Source: Tetraselmis striata
Taxonomy: Eukaryota; Chlorophyta; Chlorodendrophyceae; Chlorodendrales; Chlorodendraceae
Assembly: GCA_006384855.1 (NCBI GenBank)
Contig: VCJN01001809.1
Location: 124,001-188,000 of the forward strand
Direction of reading: 5' to 3'
Length of the DNA: 64,000 nucleotides
Shown one piece after another: positions 55,319 to 64,000 of this stretch. The translations under genes were made by a program, and so were the position numbers. Numbering within the stretch: position 1 is the first letter of the stretch; each line of letters begins with the position of its first letter. The notes beneath the pieces were generated by a model. That model saw nothing but the letters and a program-made list of their open reading frames with translations. It had not been told where the DNA came from and did no database searches.

Positions 55319-57784
55319 CCTTCCTGAAGAACCCAGGTCCACGGCAGTGAACGCCAACTTGGCCGTGTGATTGTGCGAGAGGCGGCGGTGCGCCCTGAAC
55401 CGAGTAGCGACCAGTGGGGACTCCGGTACTACCCGTGGCGATCATACGGTATCGATCGGTATAGTAGCGACTAAGGATTTATCGTTACTCTACGGCATGT
55501 AATAAAATCCATCATCAATATATTCCTGACCGCAGTACAAGTGACACTACCCCGATAATGAACCCCCCCTGTTGTAAACCTACCCCTATGGTGCTTTCAG
55601 TTCCGCAATTAGTCCGCATATGCTCGAAGCACTACAGGTAGCGTGAGAAAAATATTGACAGGGAACCCCATAGTGAACAAAGGGGAGGGGGCACCAACGT
55701 GAGAGTTAGTACTTTACTTCATAACACTTCATACCTCGCCAACAGGGGGAGGGGCCCCGAATGTACATTTTAGAAGTAACGTCACTGGTCCAGTATGTAT
55801 CCTCTCGTACCTGGCGTTCGGGCGGCGGTATACCGCGCGTCGGGATGCGTATATACCCGCCCCGCGTACGACATAAGGACAGAGGGGCACAGGGACAAGT
55901 AATAGAGGAATCCGCCCCTGCCCGTGTAAACCCACAAGGCCAGTACCCATAGGCCAGTCGCTATCTGTAGTCGCGGGCTGCGTCTTAGCATCGCTCAACC
56001 CGTAATTCACAGCAGCTGCTGCTAAAGAGACAAGCCAAGGTAGCGACTGACATATCTGCAGGGGTACAGGTAACTACGGTAATATATTATCTCATAATAT
56101 ACTGATGTACGAGTACACAACAGCGTAGTACAGTACAACTCTCTTTTTAGTAGACCTTCAACCCTTCAAAGTGTCAGTAAGATTACCCCTCGTGATTCAC
56201 GTGAATCACGTGCTGATATATAATGGATCCGAGTGGTTGTTCGGGCGAGCTGCTCGTGCAGCATCTGCCTTCAGCCGGTCCAGCACGCCGGCGTCGCACC
56301 CGCGCTGCTCGCCAGAACCGTACTGTACAGCCGACCGCAGCTCGCAGCATCCGGTCTGCTCCCACGCGCTGCAGCTGCGACCCGCCCCGGGGCTGCTCCC
56401 ACCAACCTGCTCCGCTAACAGCGGGCCCGCCGCCCGTGCTTATTGCGCGCCACCCGCCGCGCCGCGCATCGCGAAATATACCTGTTTTGCGCGTACGGCA
56501 GCGAATCAGCATCATAATCTGCGCGCGAAGGGAAGGATTTACAACAGTTCAGAGACTCCATAACGGAGACTCCATACTCGGACACGACGATTAGTCGCCT
56601 GGTACTCGCCGGATTATCACTGCTCGCCACGAGGCGGCAGAGGCCACACGATGATGGTTTCTTAAATGTGGCCGAGGCCTGCCCACACCAGCCGCCTCCG
56701 AATCCGAAGCACAACCCAGCCCCATCCGCGAGGAAAGCCGGACGTAGCCGCCTCCGCTCGCATCCGCACCCAACCAACCCGCCTTGTCATCCCCAAGAGC
56801 GTGGCCACTGGCAGCCTGCAACCTGCCCCGAGCCACGGCCCCGGCCCCACCGGAGAAACGCGAGGCGCACAAAAACACCTCTATCTCACCGCCTGGTCAA
56901 CTCCGGTCCTACCCTCCCCCCGGTGCGGAAGCTCACCGCGGGCCAGATCCCGCCCCCTAGATGACCTCACCGCCCGCGACATCTCCCCGGAGGCCGCTCG
57001 CCGCAAACTCGTCATTCCGGAAGATATAGCCCAAATGGACCGCAACTCCCCCCACATACGTATCCGCATTGCAAAAAGAATTGCTTGCCTTAGCACGGAC
57101 GGCCCGCTCCTCTCACTCCTTCCCACTCCTCTCCCATTCCCACTCCTCTCACTCCTCTCACTCCTCTCACTCCTTTCCCCTCACCCGCTCTCCCAAGCGA
57201 CGATGGACGGATGGCCGACGACGACCGCGGTTCAGGCGCCGAGCCTGGTGACCAGGTCAACGAAGAAGACTGCATAGACGGATATGTAGAGGGTCTCTGA
57301 GCCACCTTGCCCGCACAAACCACCACGCGCGCCGCGGCGGCGCACTAATTGCAACCCTCATTGACCTCATGCCACAACATACCCCTCCCGCCCGCCCGCC
57401 CCCCCCCCCCCCCCCCCCCACCCCATATCGCAACCACCACTACCACAGGCTTGAGACGGCACCTCATATGGCTGCGGAGACCCACGTACGCTTCAACTGC
57501 CTCGTCCGCCCGCGCTTGATTCCTCTGCGGGACATACCCCATCAATTGGAATGGGCGGCAACATGGCGCCGCAATAGCTAGGCGCCTACCAGAGCAACGG
57601 GTCGAAGTTGCACGTAGCGGCCCAAACACCGATAGGTCGCCAAGGGCGCTGTAATGAAGACGGAGAAGACGTAGGAGTGGCGCAAAAGACGAAGAAGCCG
57701 GAGATGCCGCGAAGTAAACGATAGCGGACATGATGAGGGCTCAAGGCTGCGACGGATAGAGGCGGGGACGGAAACGGAAGAGGA
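55319..57784. other. Intergenic with an unassigned open frame
   Basis: A plus-strand frame at 56666-57277 (203 codons) includes LDDLTARDISPEAARRKLVI and PEDIAQMDRNSPHIRIRIAK, coding-like, then an Ser/Leu run encoded by a CACTCCTCT-type tandem repeat near 57125-57175. It could be a worn transposon gag. A second frame overlaps it. A 21-C run is at 57399-57419. No spliced gene could be built. Confidence 0.35.
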
Positions 57785-57922
57785 AGGCCGGTAGCCGGAG
57801 CTACTATACACATATGTGTCCCTACTATGTTAAGAGATATGGCATGCCCTTTGAACAACTCGGTCCGGGCGGCGGAGAGCAGCGGAATAGCATATGGTGA
57901 ATCGGTTTCAATTTCAATTGGT
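57785..57922. repeat. Dispersed repeat, copy 2 of 3
   Basis: Related to 49261-49404 and 59520-59672: shares GTGTCCCTACTATG, GGCGGAGAGCAGC and a final TTTCAATTTCAATTGG-like block. Confidence 0.65.
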
Positions 57923-59002
57923 GGGCGCTACAAGTCCCTAAGACATGTTCCCGGCTGGGTGCGACAGGGGGCTGAGCGGGGTGGCCGCGGTCGTGGCGGG
58001 TCCTTGGATCCTGCGACGACCAGGGAGCCCCATGGGGCTCTTCAAATGATACTCGTAGTCCTGGTAGCGCCTGTTGGCGCCGCCGGGCCGCAACCATGTA
58101 CGGGGGTTGCTAAAATAACTCATGTACGACCTCGGCCTTATTGCGTCGGCTTCTTTGAGATCCGCCTACGAGTGGGGAGGGGGTGTGTTCGACTCGGACA
58201 TGGCAGCCTAGGCGCGAAGGCTGCTGTTCGAAATAAAGTCGTGTTCTCGTGTCTCGGTACGACCCGCGACTGACGTGCAAAAGATCTTGCGTACCCCCCC
58301 CCCCAACCCGTATATGTTCCACCTGCAAATCACTATAATCTAGGCCTATCACAACTGAGTGATCGGTGGCACCCTACGGCCGACCCGTTCGGAACACCCG
58401 GGAAACCCTCATCCCTGCCTTGAGAACGGGCGAGGGCGGCGAGCGCGAGGAGACGGGAGCCCGGCACTACTTAAAGGCGGGGTGGTCGTTCGGGGGCGGC
58501 GAGGCCGTGCCTCGCATGGGCTCACGGGCCAAGAGACAGAAGCCGGAGTGCCATGAGGGAGTCGCAACCATGCGTCGGATGGCGGCCATCTCGGTCCGAC
58601 CTCGGACGTACGGCTATAGCAACGAGGCGCGTTGCGGAGGCGAGCGGCGCGCGGGCGAGTATGACCGGCCTGCCCACCACGGAGCGACGACACGCGGACA
58701 CGGGGGGGGGGGGGGGGGGGGGGGGGGCGGAGGGGGGGGCTTTCCCCTTGCAATCCCCCTCGGGAATCCTACCGCCGCAAGAGCTCAAGCGGGCGAAATG
58801 GAGGCAGCATCGGCGGACCGCGGCCGAGGCCGGCAGACCGCCACAACCGGCGCGGTGGGGCAATCAGCGCCGCGACATGCGAGATATTGTATCCAGCGAT
58901 GGGGGCAGGAGGAGTCAAGACGCAGCATGACGACCGAACTTGCGCGGTGCCGGTGCATTACCGCTGTAATGCTTACATGAAAACATTTTCGGGGGCGGGG
59001 CG
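57923..59002. other. Intergenic, GC-rich
   Basis: Several long overlapping frames on both strands cross a 26-G run (58702-58727); none has a domain or a consistent start. Nothing else is seen. Confidence 0.4.
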
Positions 59003-59103
59003 ATGTGAGGAGATATTCTCACGATATATACACGATACACTCTCGCAGTGTGTCATCCTCGGATCCTCCGCGCTTTTGATAGTGCGCGGCTATCAAAAGC
59101 TAC
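59003..59103. repeat. 101-bp duplicated unit with a perfect hairpin, copy 1
   Basis: Contains the palindrome-like GTGAGGAGATATTCTCAC and, at 59072-59100, an 11-bp inverted repeat GCTTTTGATAG/CTATCAAAAGC with a 7-base loop. Copy 2 at 59255-59355 differs at two positions only. Confidence 0.85.
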
Positions 59104-59254
59104 AGTAAAGCGCGGAGTCCACGGATCGAATCCCATTGTCGGTTCGCGGATGTCACGCATTACAGACGATATCATATGACCAACTAACAGTGTCATATCA
59201 TACCGTGGCCAACTAACAGTGCCAACCGCTACGCCTACCTTTCAGGGGGATGGA

Positions 59255-59355
59255 ATGTGAGGAGATATTCTCACGATATATACAGGATACACTCTCGCAG
59301 TGTGTCATCCTCGGATCCTCCGCGCTTTTGATAGTGCGCGGCTATCACAAGCTAC
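59255..59355. repeat. 101-bp duplicated unit, copy 2
   Basis: Two substitutions from copy 1, one of which breaks one base pair of the hairpin (CTATCACAAGC). The copies are 252 bp apart; between them CCAACTAACAGTG occurs twice. Confidence 0.85.
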
Positions 59356-59519
59356 CTACTCCTTACAGGCGAGTACCGTACTGCGGTCGTAATCCCCGTA
59401 CTGCCAATTAGCGATAGTCGCTCGCGTACGGCTGGCGACTGCACCCGTAGTTATTATCCGGAAAGTAACACAGCTACTGATCACGTGATGGAAAGAGGCG
59501 GGGTTTGGAAACAAAAGAG

Positions 59520-59672
59520 GATGGCAAGGCGCTTGAACTGTAATAATTACACGAATCCTTTTACGTGTTCCCTGCTATGATAGTTGGAGATGACAGGCCC
59601 CAAGAACAACAACCTGAGCGGTGGAGAGCAGCAGGCTAGCACGTTGTAGCAGGAAATCAATTTCAATTTGTA
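59520..59672. repeat. Dispersed repeat, copy 3 of 3
   Basis: Starts GATGGCAAGGCGCTTGAACTG; closest to copy 1 at 49261-49404. All three lie in repeat-rich parts of the window. Confidence 0.7.
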
Positions 59673-60024
59673 TATTTTTAAATAGTCGCAGCCCATAGCT
59701 CGAGGGTCCGCCATATGACTACCAGCCCTCATACTGCAGAAAGCAATTCATCGATGCCAGCGCGTGTAGCGTGCAGCCTTCTCATTGATTTGTAGCGTAT
59801 TTTTACCCTTGTCCGTGTTATTTTACGGCCTGTACATGTAGTGTATATGGGCCAAAACCGGTATTACTTCTGTAGTTTGGCGGGCGGCAGGAACTTCCCG
59901 CCCAGCCGTAGCGATGTCGCTGCCAGTATATATGTGAGTACTGTGTGCTTGCGAGGTCGCCGTGCAGTCGCTCTACCTACAGGCTACATATGAGATGCAA
60001 GTGAGTCAATCGGACGAATAGAAA

Positions 60025-60053
60025 ATTAGACAGGGTGCGAGTCACGTTGCCAG
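60025..60053. repeat. Split direct repeat B2 of the right-edge element
   Basis: ATTAGACAGGGTGCGAGTCA and CGTTGCCAG; one mismatch to 60364-60392. Confidence 0.7.
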
Positions 60054-60363
60054 AAGCGAGTGTCTTGTCTTACAAGCCCCTCGCCACACCAAACAAGATG
60101 GGTGGGACGGGTGGGTGCGTGAAGCGCAACAGCAAAAGGGATGAGCGTTATGGTCTAGACAGTTGGCTAAGTAGTAGCTGCAGGCAGGCAGGGAAACATG
60201 TCGGGAGCTGGTGCGGTCGCGAGTCCGCTGCTCACTGTCCCATCCTGGAAGATTCTAGACAGAGCCGATGACTGGCTACTGTGCTATATTTTCCAGGTGG
60301 TAGTCGTTTCACCGCACAACTCGGTCCGTCGTCTGACTAAACTCAATTAAGTACTTAACAACG

Positions 60364-60392
60364 ATTAGACAGAGTGCGAGTCACGTTGCCAG
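60364..60392. repeat. Split direct repeat B1 of the right-edge element
   Basis: Matches 60025-60053. The 310 bp between them should be A2, which would reappear as A1 at the other end, outside the window. Confidence 0.7.
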
Positions 60393-60429
60393 GCAAAACC
60401 GGAAGGCCACAGTTACCGGTGAAAACCAG

Positions 60430-61640
60430 TCACTGTGAAATATTAGCAGCGGAACGCTGCGGTGCCAGGGAGCCGAAGAAGTAGCGGGCCCCAGTGGAGT
60501 CCAGGATGCATGGCACGATGTAATTGAGGACCACGCCGTTGCCCACTTTCTAGCCGCCAAGCCAGCGAATCGTAGGCATAGGGACGCCCGTGGCCGAGGC
60601 CGCGGACGCCCCGCCACTGCGAAGGCTGTGCGACGACCAGCAGAAACCTGTAGGCGGGGTAGCGTCAACTGCCAAGGCAGCGGCAGTAACCCATTCGGAG
60701 ACAGTAGCCGCGGTGCACGTGCCGGGATCATCATCAGGGAGCTGCCAAAACCGAGTAGCACCCGGCAGCACGTGATCGCGGCAGGTTACGAAGAACTCCA
60801 AAAGCTCCGCGATTTTGGGGTGCGCCTCGCGGGAAATTTGCAGCACCGGACGAGGCGCCCCGGAAGGCTTGCCCTTAAGTACTCGACGGTACAACGTAAT
60901 GCTGCGGGAATCAACCGCCAAATCGCGCACGCCGCACCCCGTACTAGTACCCGCGCGGTGACAAAAAAGGAAATTGACCGCGGTAACGAGCAGGGCACGG
61001 AATGTGGGCAGGTCGCACGCGATGGACCTGTGAGAAACCAGCCGCTGCGCACGCCGAACACAGGCGAGGGCGACGTTCGCAGGCAAAGGCACCCGGTAGT
61101 CCGGGGCGTCCAGCACCTGCTGAGCATGCTCCCAACCGCGCATCGCCTGGTTGACCAAAGGCCCAAGCGCCGGCGGCTCCTTGAAATTATCGGTGAAAAG
61201 GCGTCGATCGCTGAAAGGTAGGGTCCAAAGGCACCAGCCTTGTTGCGGCCACGTGCCGCAACCCAAGAGATGTACCGAACGATGAGCGGCGGATCCGCCG
61301 TGTCCGGCAGTCTCCCATTTTGCGCGCAGTACTCGCAGAATATGCTGAATTCAGATCCGTAAGACTGCACGGTACGTTCCGCGCGCGAAGCCATCAAGAA
61401 ATTCGGCGCCCAACCTCGTCGCTCGTCGCCGAGTAACCGCAATAGCCCAGGTCGCATAATCGCTGCCCATGGTGCAGACGGTACGTTCGATTTCAACCCG
61501 TACCGCACAGTTGGGTGTTGTCTGCTGATAGCATCTGTACGGGAGATGTGAAAAGCGGCCGCAGAAACGTCCAAGGTAGCAGCAGCAGTACTTAACGCCC
61601 CGTAACCGGCGCGTCGCGACCGGTAGAAGAAGGACGAAAT
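60430..61640 (-). pseudogene. Tyrosine recombinase of the right-edge DIRS element
   Basis: Starts in one frame (YRSRRAGYGALSTAAATLDV, ERTVQSYGSEFSIFCEYC, FGPYLSAIDAF), shifts near 61210 and continues (GVRDLAVDSRSITLYRRVL for the first Arg, HSLRSGGASAASATG for H-x-x-R), then a stop at about 60550 is followed in frame by GVVLNYIVP with the nucleophilic Tyr. All catalytic residues are therefore still present in the DNA. It is clearly related to the recombinases of the two RT-less elements, but not close. Confidence 0.85.
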
Positions 61641-62280
61641 GGACGGCGGAAGAGCATCACGCTCCAGGGCGGCGGCCCGACGCCTGCGCGGCGCCCGAGC
61701 AGCCCGGGAAAGAACAGATCGCGGGAAGGAGGGTAGTGCAGTACCTCGGTAGCCATATCGTGTAGCTGCTGGAGCCAAAGGCGGCTGTGCCAGGCCGGGG
61801 CGACCACGGTCGCCGCGGCGCCCGATTGCTGCAGCTTTAGCACCAGATCGTCCAGCAGCTGCCAGGGGGGATTGCACCAGTTCACTTCGGCGCGCCACGT
61901 GGCGTCCGACTGGGCCAAGGAGTCCACCGCCTCGGTACCTGGGACCATCCACCGGGAGTTGTACCGAGGTAACAAAGCGTTCTCCATAGTTGCAAATCGG
62001 TCGACCGTATGAGGTCCCCAGATGCGATCGACGTACCGGAATATACGAGGATTGATCATCCAATCGGAAAAATCCTTCTCGCGCGAAAGCTTGTCCGCCC
62101 ATGCGTTCGCCGCAGACCGAATGTACCGTACTCGTAAACGAATATCGTGTACATCCAGCAAATACCATAGCTTGCGAAGCTCCGCCATAAGTACCGGTGA
62201 CCGAGTAGTCAAATTGGACAGGATATGCACCACCGCCTGATTGTCCTCGTACAAAAGTACGCGGCGCCCCATCAGCCGTG
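61592..62280 (-). CDS. RNase H and C-terminal domain of DIRS polyprotein
   Basis: LLYEDNQAVVHILSNLTTRS, IRSAANAWADKLSRE, then the DIRS-specific stretch HTVDRFATMENALLPRYNSR, EVNWCNPPWQLLDDLVLKL and GAAATVVAPAWHSRLWLQQL. The NPPW-type motif belongs to the adenine-methylase-like domain found after RNase H in DIRS elements. The stop at 61592 overlaps the beginning of the recombinase frame. Confidence 0.8.
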
Positions 62281-63400
62281 GAAAAATGACTGTATAGCGA
62301 GACGTACCGCTTTGAGCTCCTTGTACGTTATATGCCGTCGACGATCCTCCTCGTACCAATATCCGCGTGCCTCCGTAGTTTCGCACAGTACCGCACCCCA
62401 GCCGTACTGGCTGGAGTCCGTGTGCAGATAGGCTGTCTCCACCGGACGCAGAATCGGTGCGCCGTTGTGGCACGTGGGAACATCGCGCCACCACTCCAAA
62501 TCGCGAATGAGCTGACGCGTCAGAACGACCTTGCCGCTCGGAGAGGAGGATCGGCCCAGGATGGTGTGCGCCTCGCGGAGGTAGAAACGCGCCGGAGGCA
62601 TCGCGAGGTAGAGGAACTGGCCCTGCCCGGCGAGAGACGCAAGGAGTTTGGCCGGCGCGGGGCGGCGGCGGCGCGCAGCGATGCACATGAGGTCGCGGGC
62701 CAGGTTGGAGAGCCGACGCAGTTTCGCCGATGGGGCGCGGAACTGCATAGTGACCAGGTCCAAGTCCAGGCCTAAGTGCGGCAGCTGCTGGGTGGGCTCG
62801 GGGTGCGCCTTGGTGGGGTGCTTGGCCAGGCCCAGGCGCCCCCAGACTCGCTCGACCTCGGCCCGTAGGCGTAGAGCCAGCTGGCGCGAAGGTGCCAGAA
62901 ACAGGAAGTCGTCGATGAACGGTAGGAGGCAAACGCCGCGCGCCTTGCGGCGACGCAAGCGTCGACGGAAGGGCCGGCCGTAGTTGCTGTAGGTCGCGAA
63001 GTCTGGTTGACGCAGGTAGCGCACCATGACCGCTATCAGAGTGCAGAAGTAGTAAGGGCTCAGCGACCAACCCATGGGGAGGGCCGCGAAGCGCCACAGG
63101 GTGCCACGTACGTTGATTGTAAAGAAGTCGCGGACGTCCTCCCGCAAGCCCAGGGCGTAGAAGCCGTCCTGCAGGTCGAAGGAAAACGCCCAGTCGCCGC
63201 GTTTCGCCAGGTACCGCAGGCGACGCAGAGTTTCGAATCGCATGGAATAGACCGCGCAGTAAGAGTTCAGATGGCGCAGGTCTATTACAAGGCGCCACTG
63301 GTTGCAGCCCGGCTTTGGTACTAGGAAGACTCGCGACACGTAGTGCTCGCGCACGCCAGGTTCTAGCGCGCCGACTGTTACTAGTCGCTGGCTCTCCCGC
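62272..63400 (-). CDS. Reverse transcriptase of the right-edge DIRS element
   Basis: SRVFLVPKPGCNQWRLVIDL, FSFDLQDGFYALGL, FAALPMGWSLSPYYFCTL, FIDDFLFLA (the F-x-D-D catalytic box), KAHPEPTQQLPHLGLDLDL, LAGQGQFLYLAMPPARFYL and, at the end, LHTDSSQYGWGAVLCE, which opens RNase H. Motif order is complete. The frame ends at 62272 and continues in another frame, one indel having occurred since insertion. Confidence 0.88.
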
Positions 63401-63622
63401 TCCCTTCACTCGAGCTGCTGAGGTGTGGCGTCCTGTAGAGAGACGCCCCGGTGGAAAGACGTGGGCGCCGCGCCAGAGAAAGGTAGCGGCACTCCCTCGC
63501 GAACCCACCGGAGCACGCGCCCGCTCGCTCCGATTCGCCGCCACTCCCGCCAGTTCTGCCGCACGCGATGGCGCAGAAACGTGGAGGGGCGTGGTAACGA
63601 AGCGGAACGGCGGGCCGCACCG

Positions 63623-64000
63623 TCAGGCCTTGCCCTTGCCCTTGCCCTTGTCGGCGTCGTCGGCTGCGGAGCGGAAGTCTGGGCGTGGGCGGCGTCCGGA
63701 TGGCCGGCGCCGTCGCGCTCTGGATGGTGGCTCGTCGTCGTTGTCCTCCTCCTCGGTGGGGTCTGGTCCCACGCCGAAGCGCTGTTGTACGGCTGCCTTT
63801 GCCGCCGCCGTGACGTTGTACTCGGCCTCGCGGCGCAAAAGCTCGTCGCTGAGCTGCGCCACTGCTTCCGAACCATAGTCCGCGAAACCGGGCTTGAGGA
63901 GGCTGCGGCGAACCACCTGTGCGACTGTCTTGGTCCGCGCATCCGCATCGTTCGACGCGTTGAGGCGTATAAACGCCAGGAAGTCGCGCCGGTGTTTATT
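63623..64000 (-). CDS. C-terminal part of gag, right-edge DIRS element
   Basis: Open from the window edge: RRDFLAFIRLNASNDADART, VVRRSLLKPGFADYGSEAVA, DELLRREAEYNVTAAAKAAV, an acidic EEEDNDDE, and a basic tail ARRRRPSGRRPRPDFR ending DADKGKGKGKA and a stop. Basic C-terminus fits nucleic-acid binding. Starts beyond 64000. Confidence 0.7.
   Translation of the reverse strand, partial: NKHRRDFLAFIRLNASNDADARTKTVAQVVRRSLLKPGFADYGSEAVAQLSDELLRREAEYNVTAAAKAAVQQRFGVGPDPTEEEDNDDEPPSRARRRRPSGRRPRPDFRSAADDADKGKGKGKA

Larger units (their letters stand above)
60025..64000 (-). mobile_element. DIRS/TOC3-like retrotransposon with gag, RT, RNase H and recombinase; 5' end off window
   Basis: On the minus strand from 64000: end of gag (to 63623), reverse transcriptase (about 63400-62272), RNase H and the DIRS-type methylase-like domain (about 62280-61592), tyrosine recombinase (about 61640-60430), then B1 (60392-60364) and B2 (60053-60025), which share 28 of 29 bases. 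Gag-RT-RH-YR order with split direct repeats is typical of TOC3/PAT elements. Frame changes near 62275 and 61210 and a stop at about 60550 show early decay. The A1 repeat must lie beyond 64000. Confidence 0.88.

Noticed and set aside
58366..58980. 204-codon plus-strand frame and its minus-strand counterparts
   Set aside because: Gly run from a 26-G tract, no domain, three frames open at once; typical of GC-rich noncoding DNA.

Overview
The window looks like nuclear DNA of a green alga (Chlorophyta). Evidence: intron-rich genes with short exons and GT-AG introns; a cyclic-nucleotide-dependent protein kinase of the algal/protist type with four cyclic-nucleotide-binding domains; a chorismate synthase with a plastid-type leader; a TGTAA-type poly(A) signal downstream of one gene; and DIRS/TOC3-like tyrosine-recombinase retroelements typical of chlorophytes. 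Genus cannot be read from the sequence. A striking genome-wide trait is the presence of more than 30 uninterrupted runs of 15-36 G or C, many inside introns.

Host genes, left to right: (1) 1-1898 (-) a two-zinc-finger/UBA protein, 3' end off the window; (2) 9411-11032 (+) a MoCF/CinA-like molybdopterin-binding-fold protein; (3) 12040-13108 (+) mitochondrial-type GroES/Cpn10; (4) 18709-24821 (+) a myristoylation-motif cGMP-dependent protein kinase, 968 aa in 10 exons; (5) 32180-37313 (+) chorismate synthase, 426 aa in 9 exons; (6) 39193-40578 (-) an unrecognised basic, Pro/Ala-rich protein; (7) 51987-53500 (-) a small armadillo-repeat protein; (8) 54502-55318 (-) an F-box protein, 3' end unresolved. 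Exon boundaries for genes 1-5 and 7 were worked out codon by codon; all junctions keep phase. These genes are unrelated in function and do not form a cluster.

Mobile DNA fills much of the rest: a decayed LINE (2378-4360), two 185-188 bp terminal repeats enclosing a gag + tyrosine-recombinase element that lacks reverse transcriptase (15151-18358), a second, older copy of the same RT-less element in the opposite orientation (27085-31327), a decayed Ty3/gypsy chromovirus with both LTRs (44038-49243), a TRIM with two identical 224-bp LTRs (49485-50060), and at the right edge a near-complete DIRS/TOC3-like element with gag, RT, RNase H and recombinase (60025 to beyond 64000). tRNA-like SINE heads, a diverged 650-bp repeat pair, a 101-bp hairpin-bearing duplication and a three-copy dispersed repeat fill the gaps.

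The most interesting observation is the RT-less gag-YR family: two independent copies share exactly the same gag/YR junction and the same split direct repeats, so it appears to be a real non-autonomous (or alternative) lineage and not two chance deletions; a full RT-bearing relative sits 30-45 kb away in the same window.
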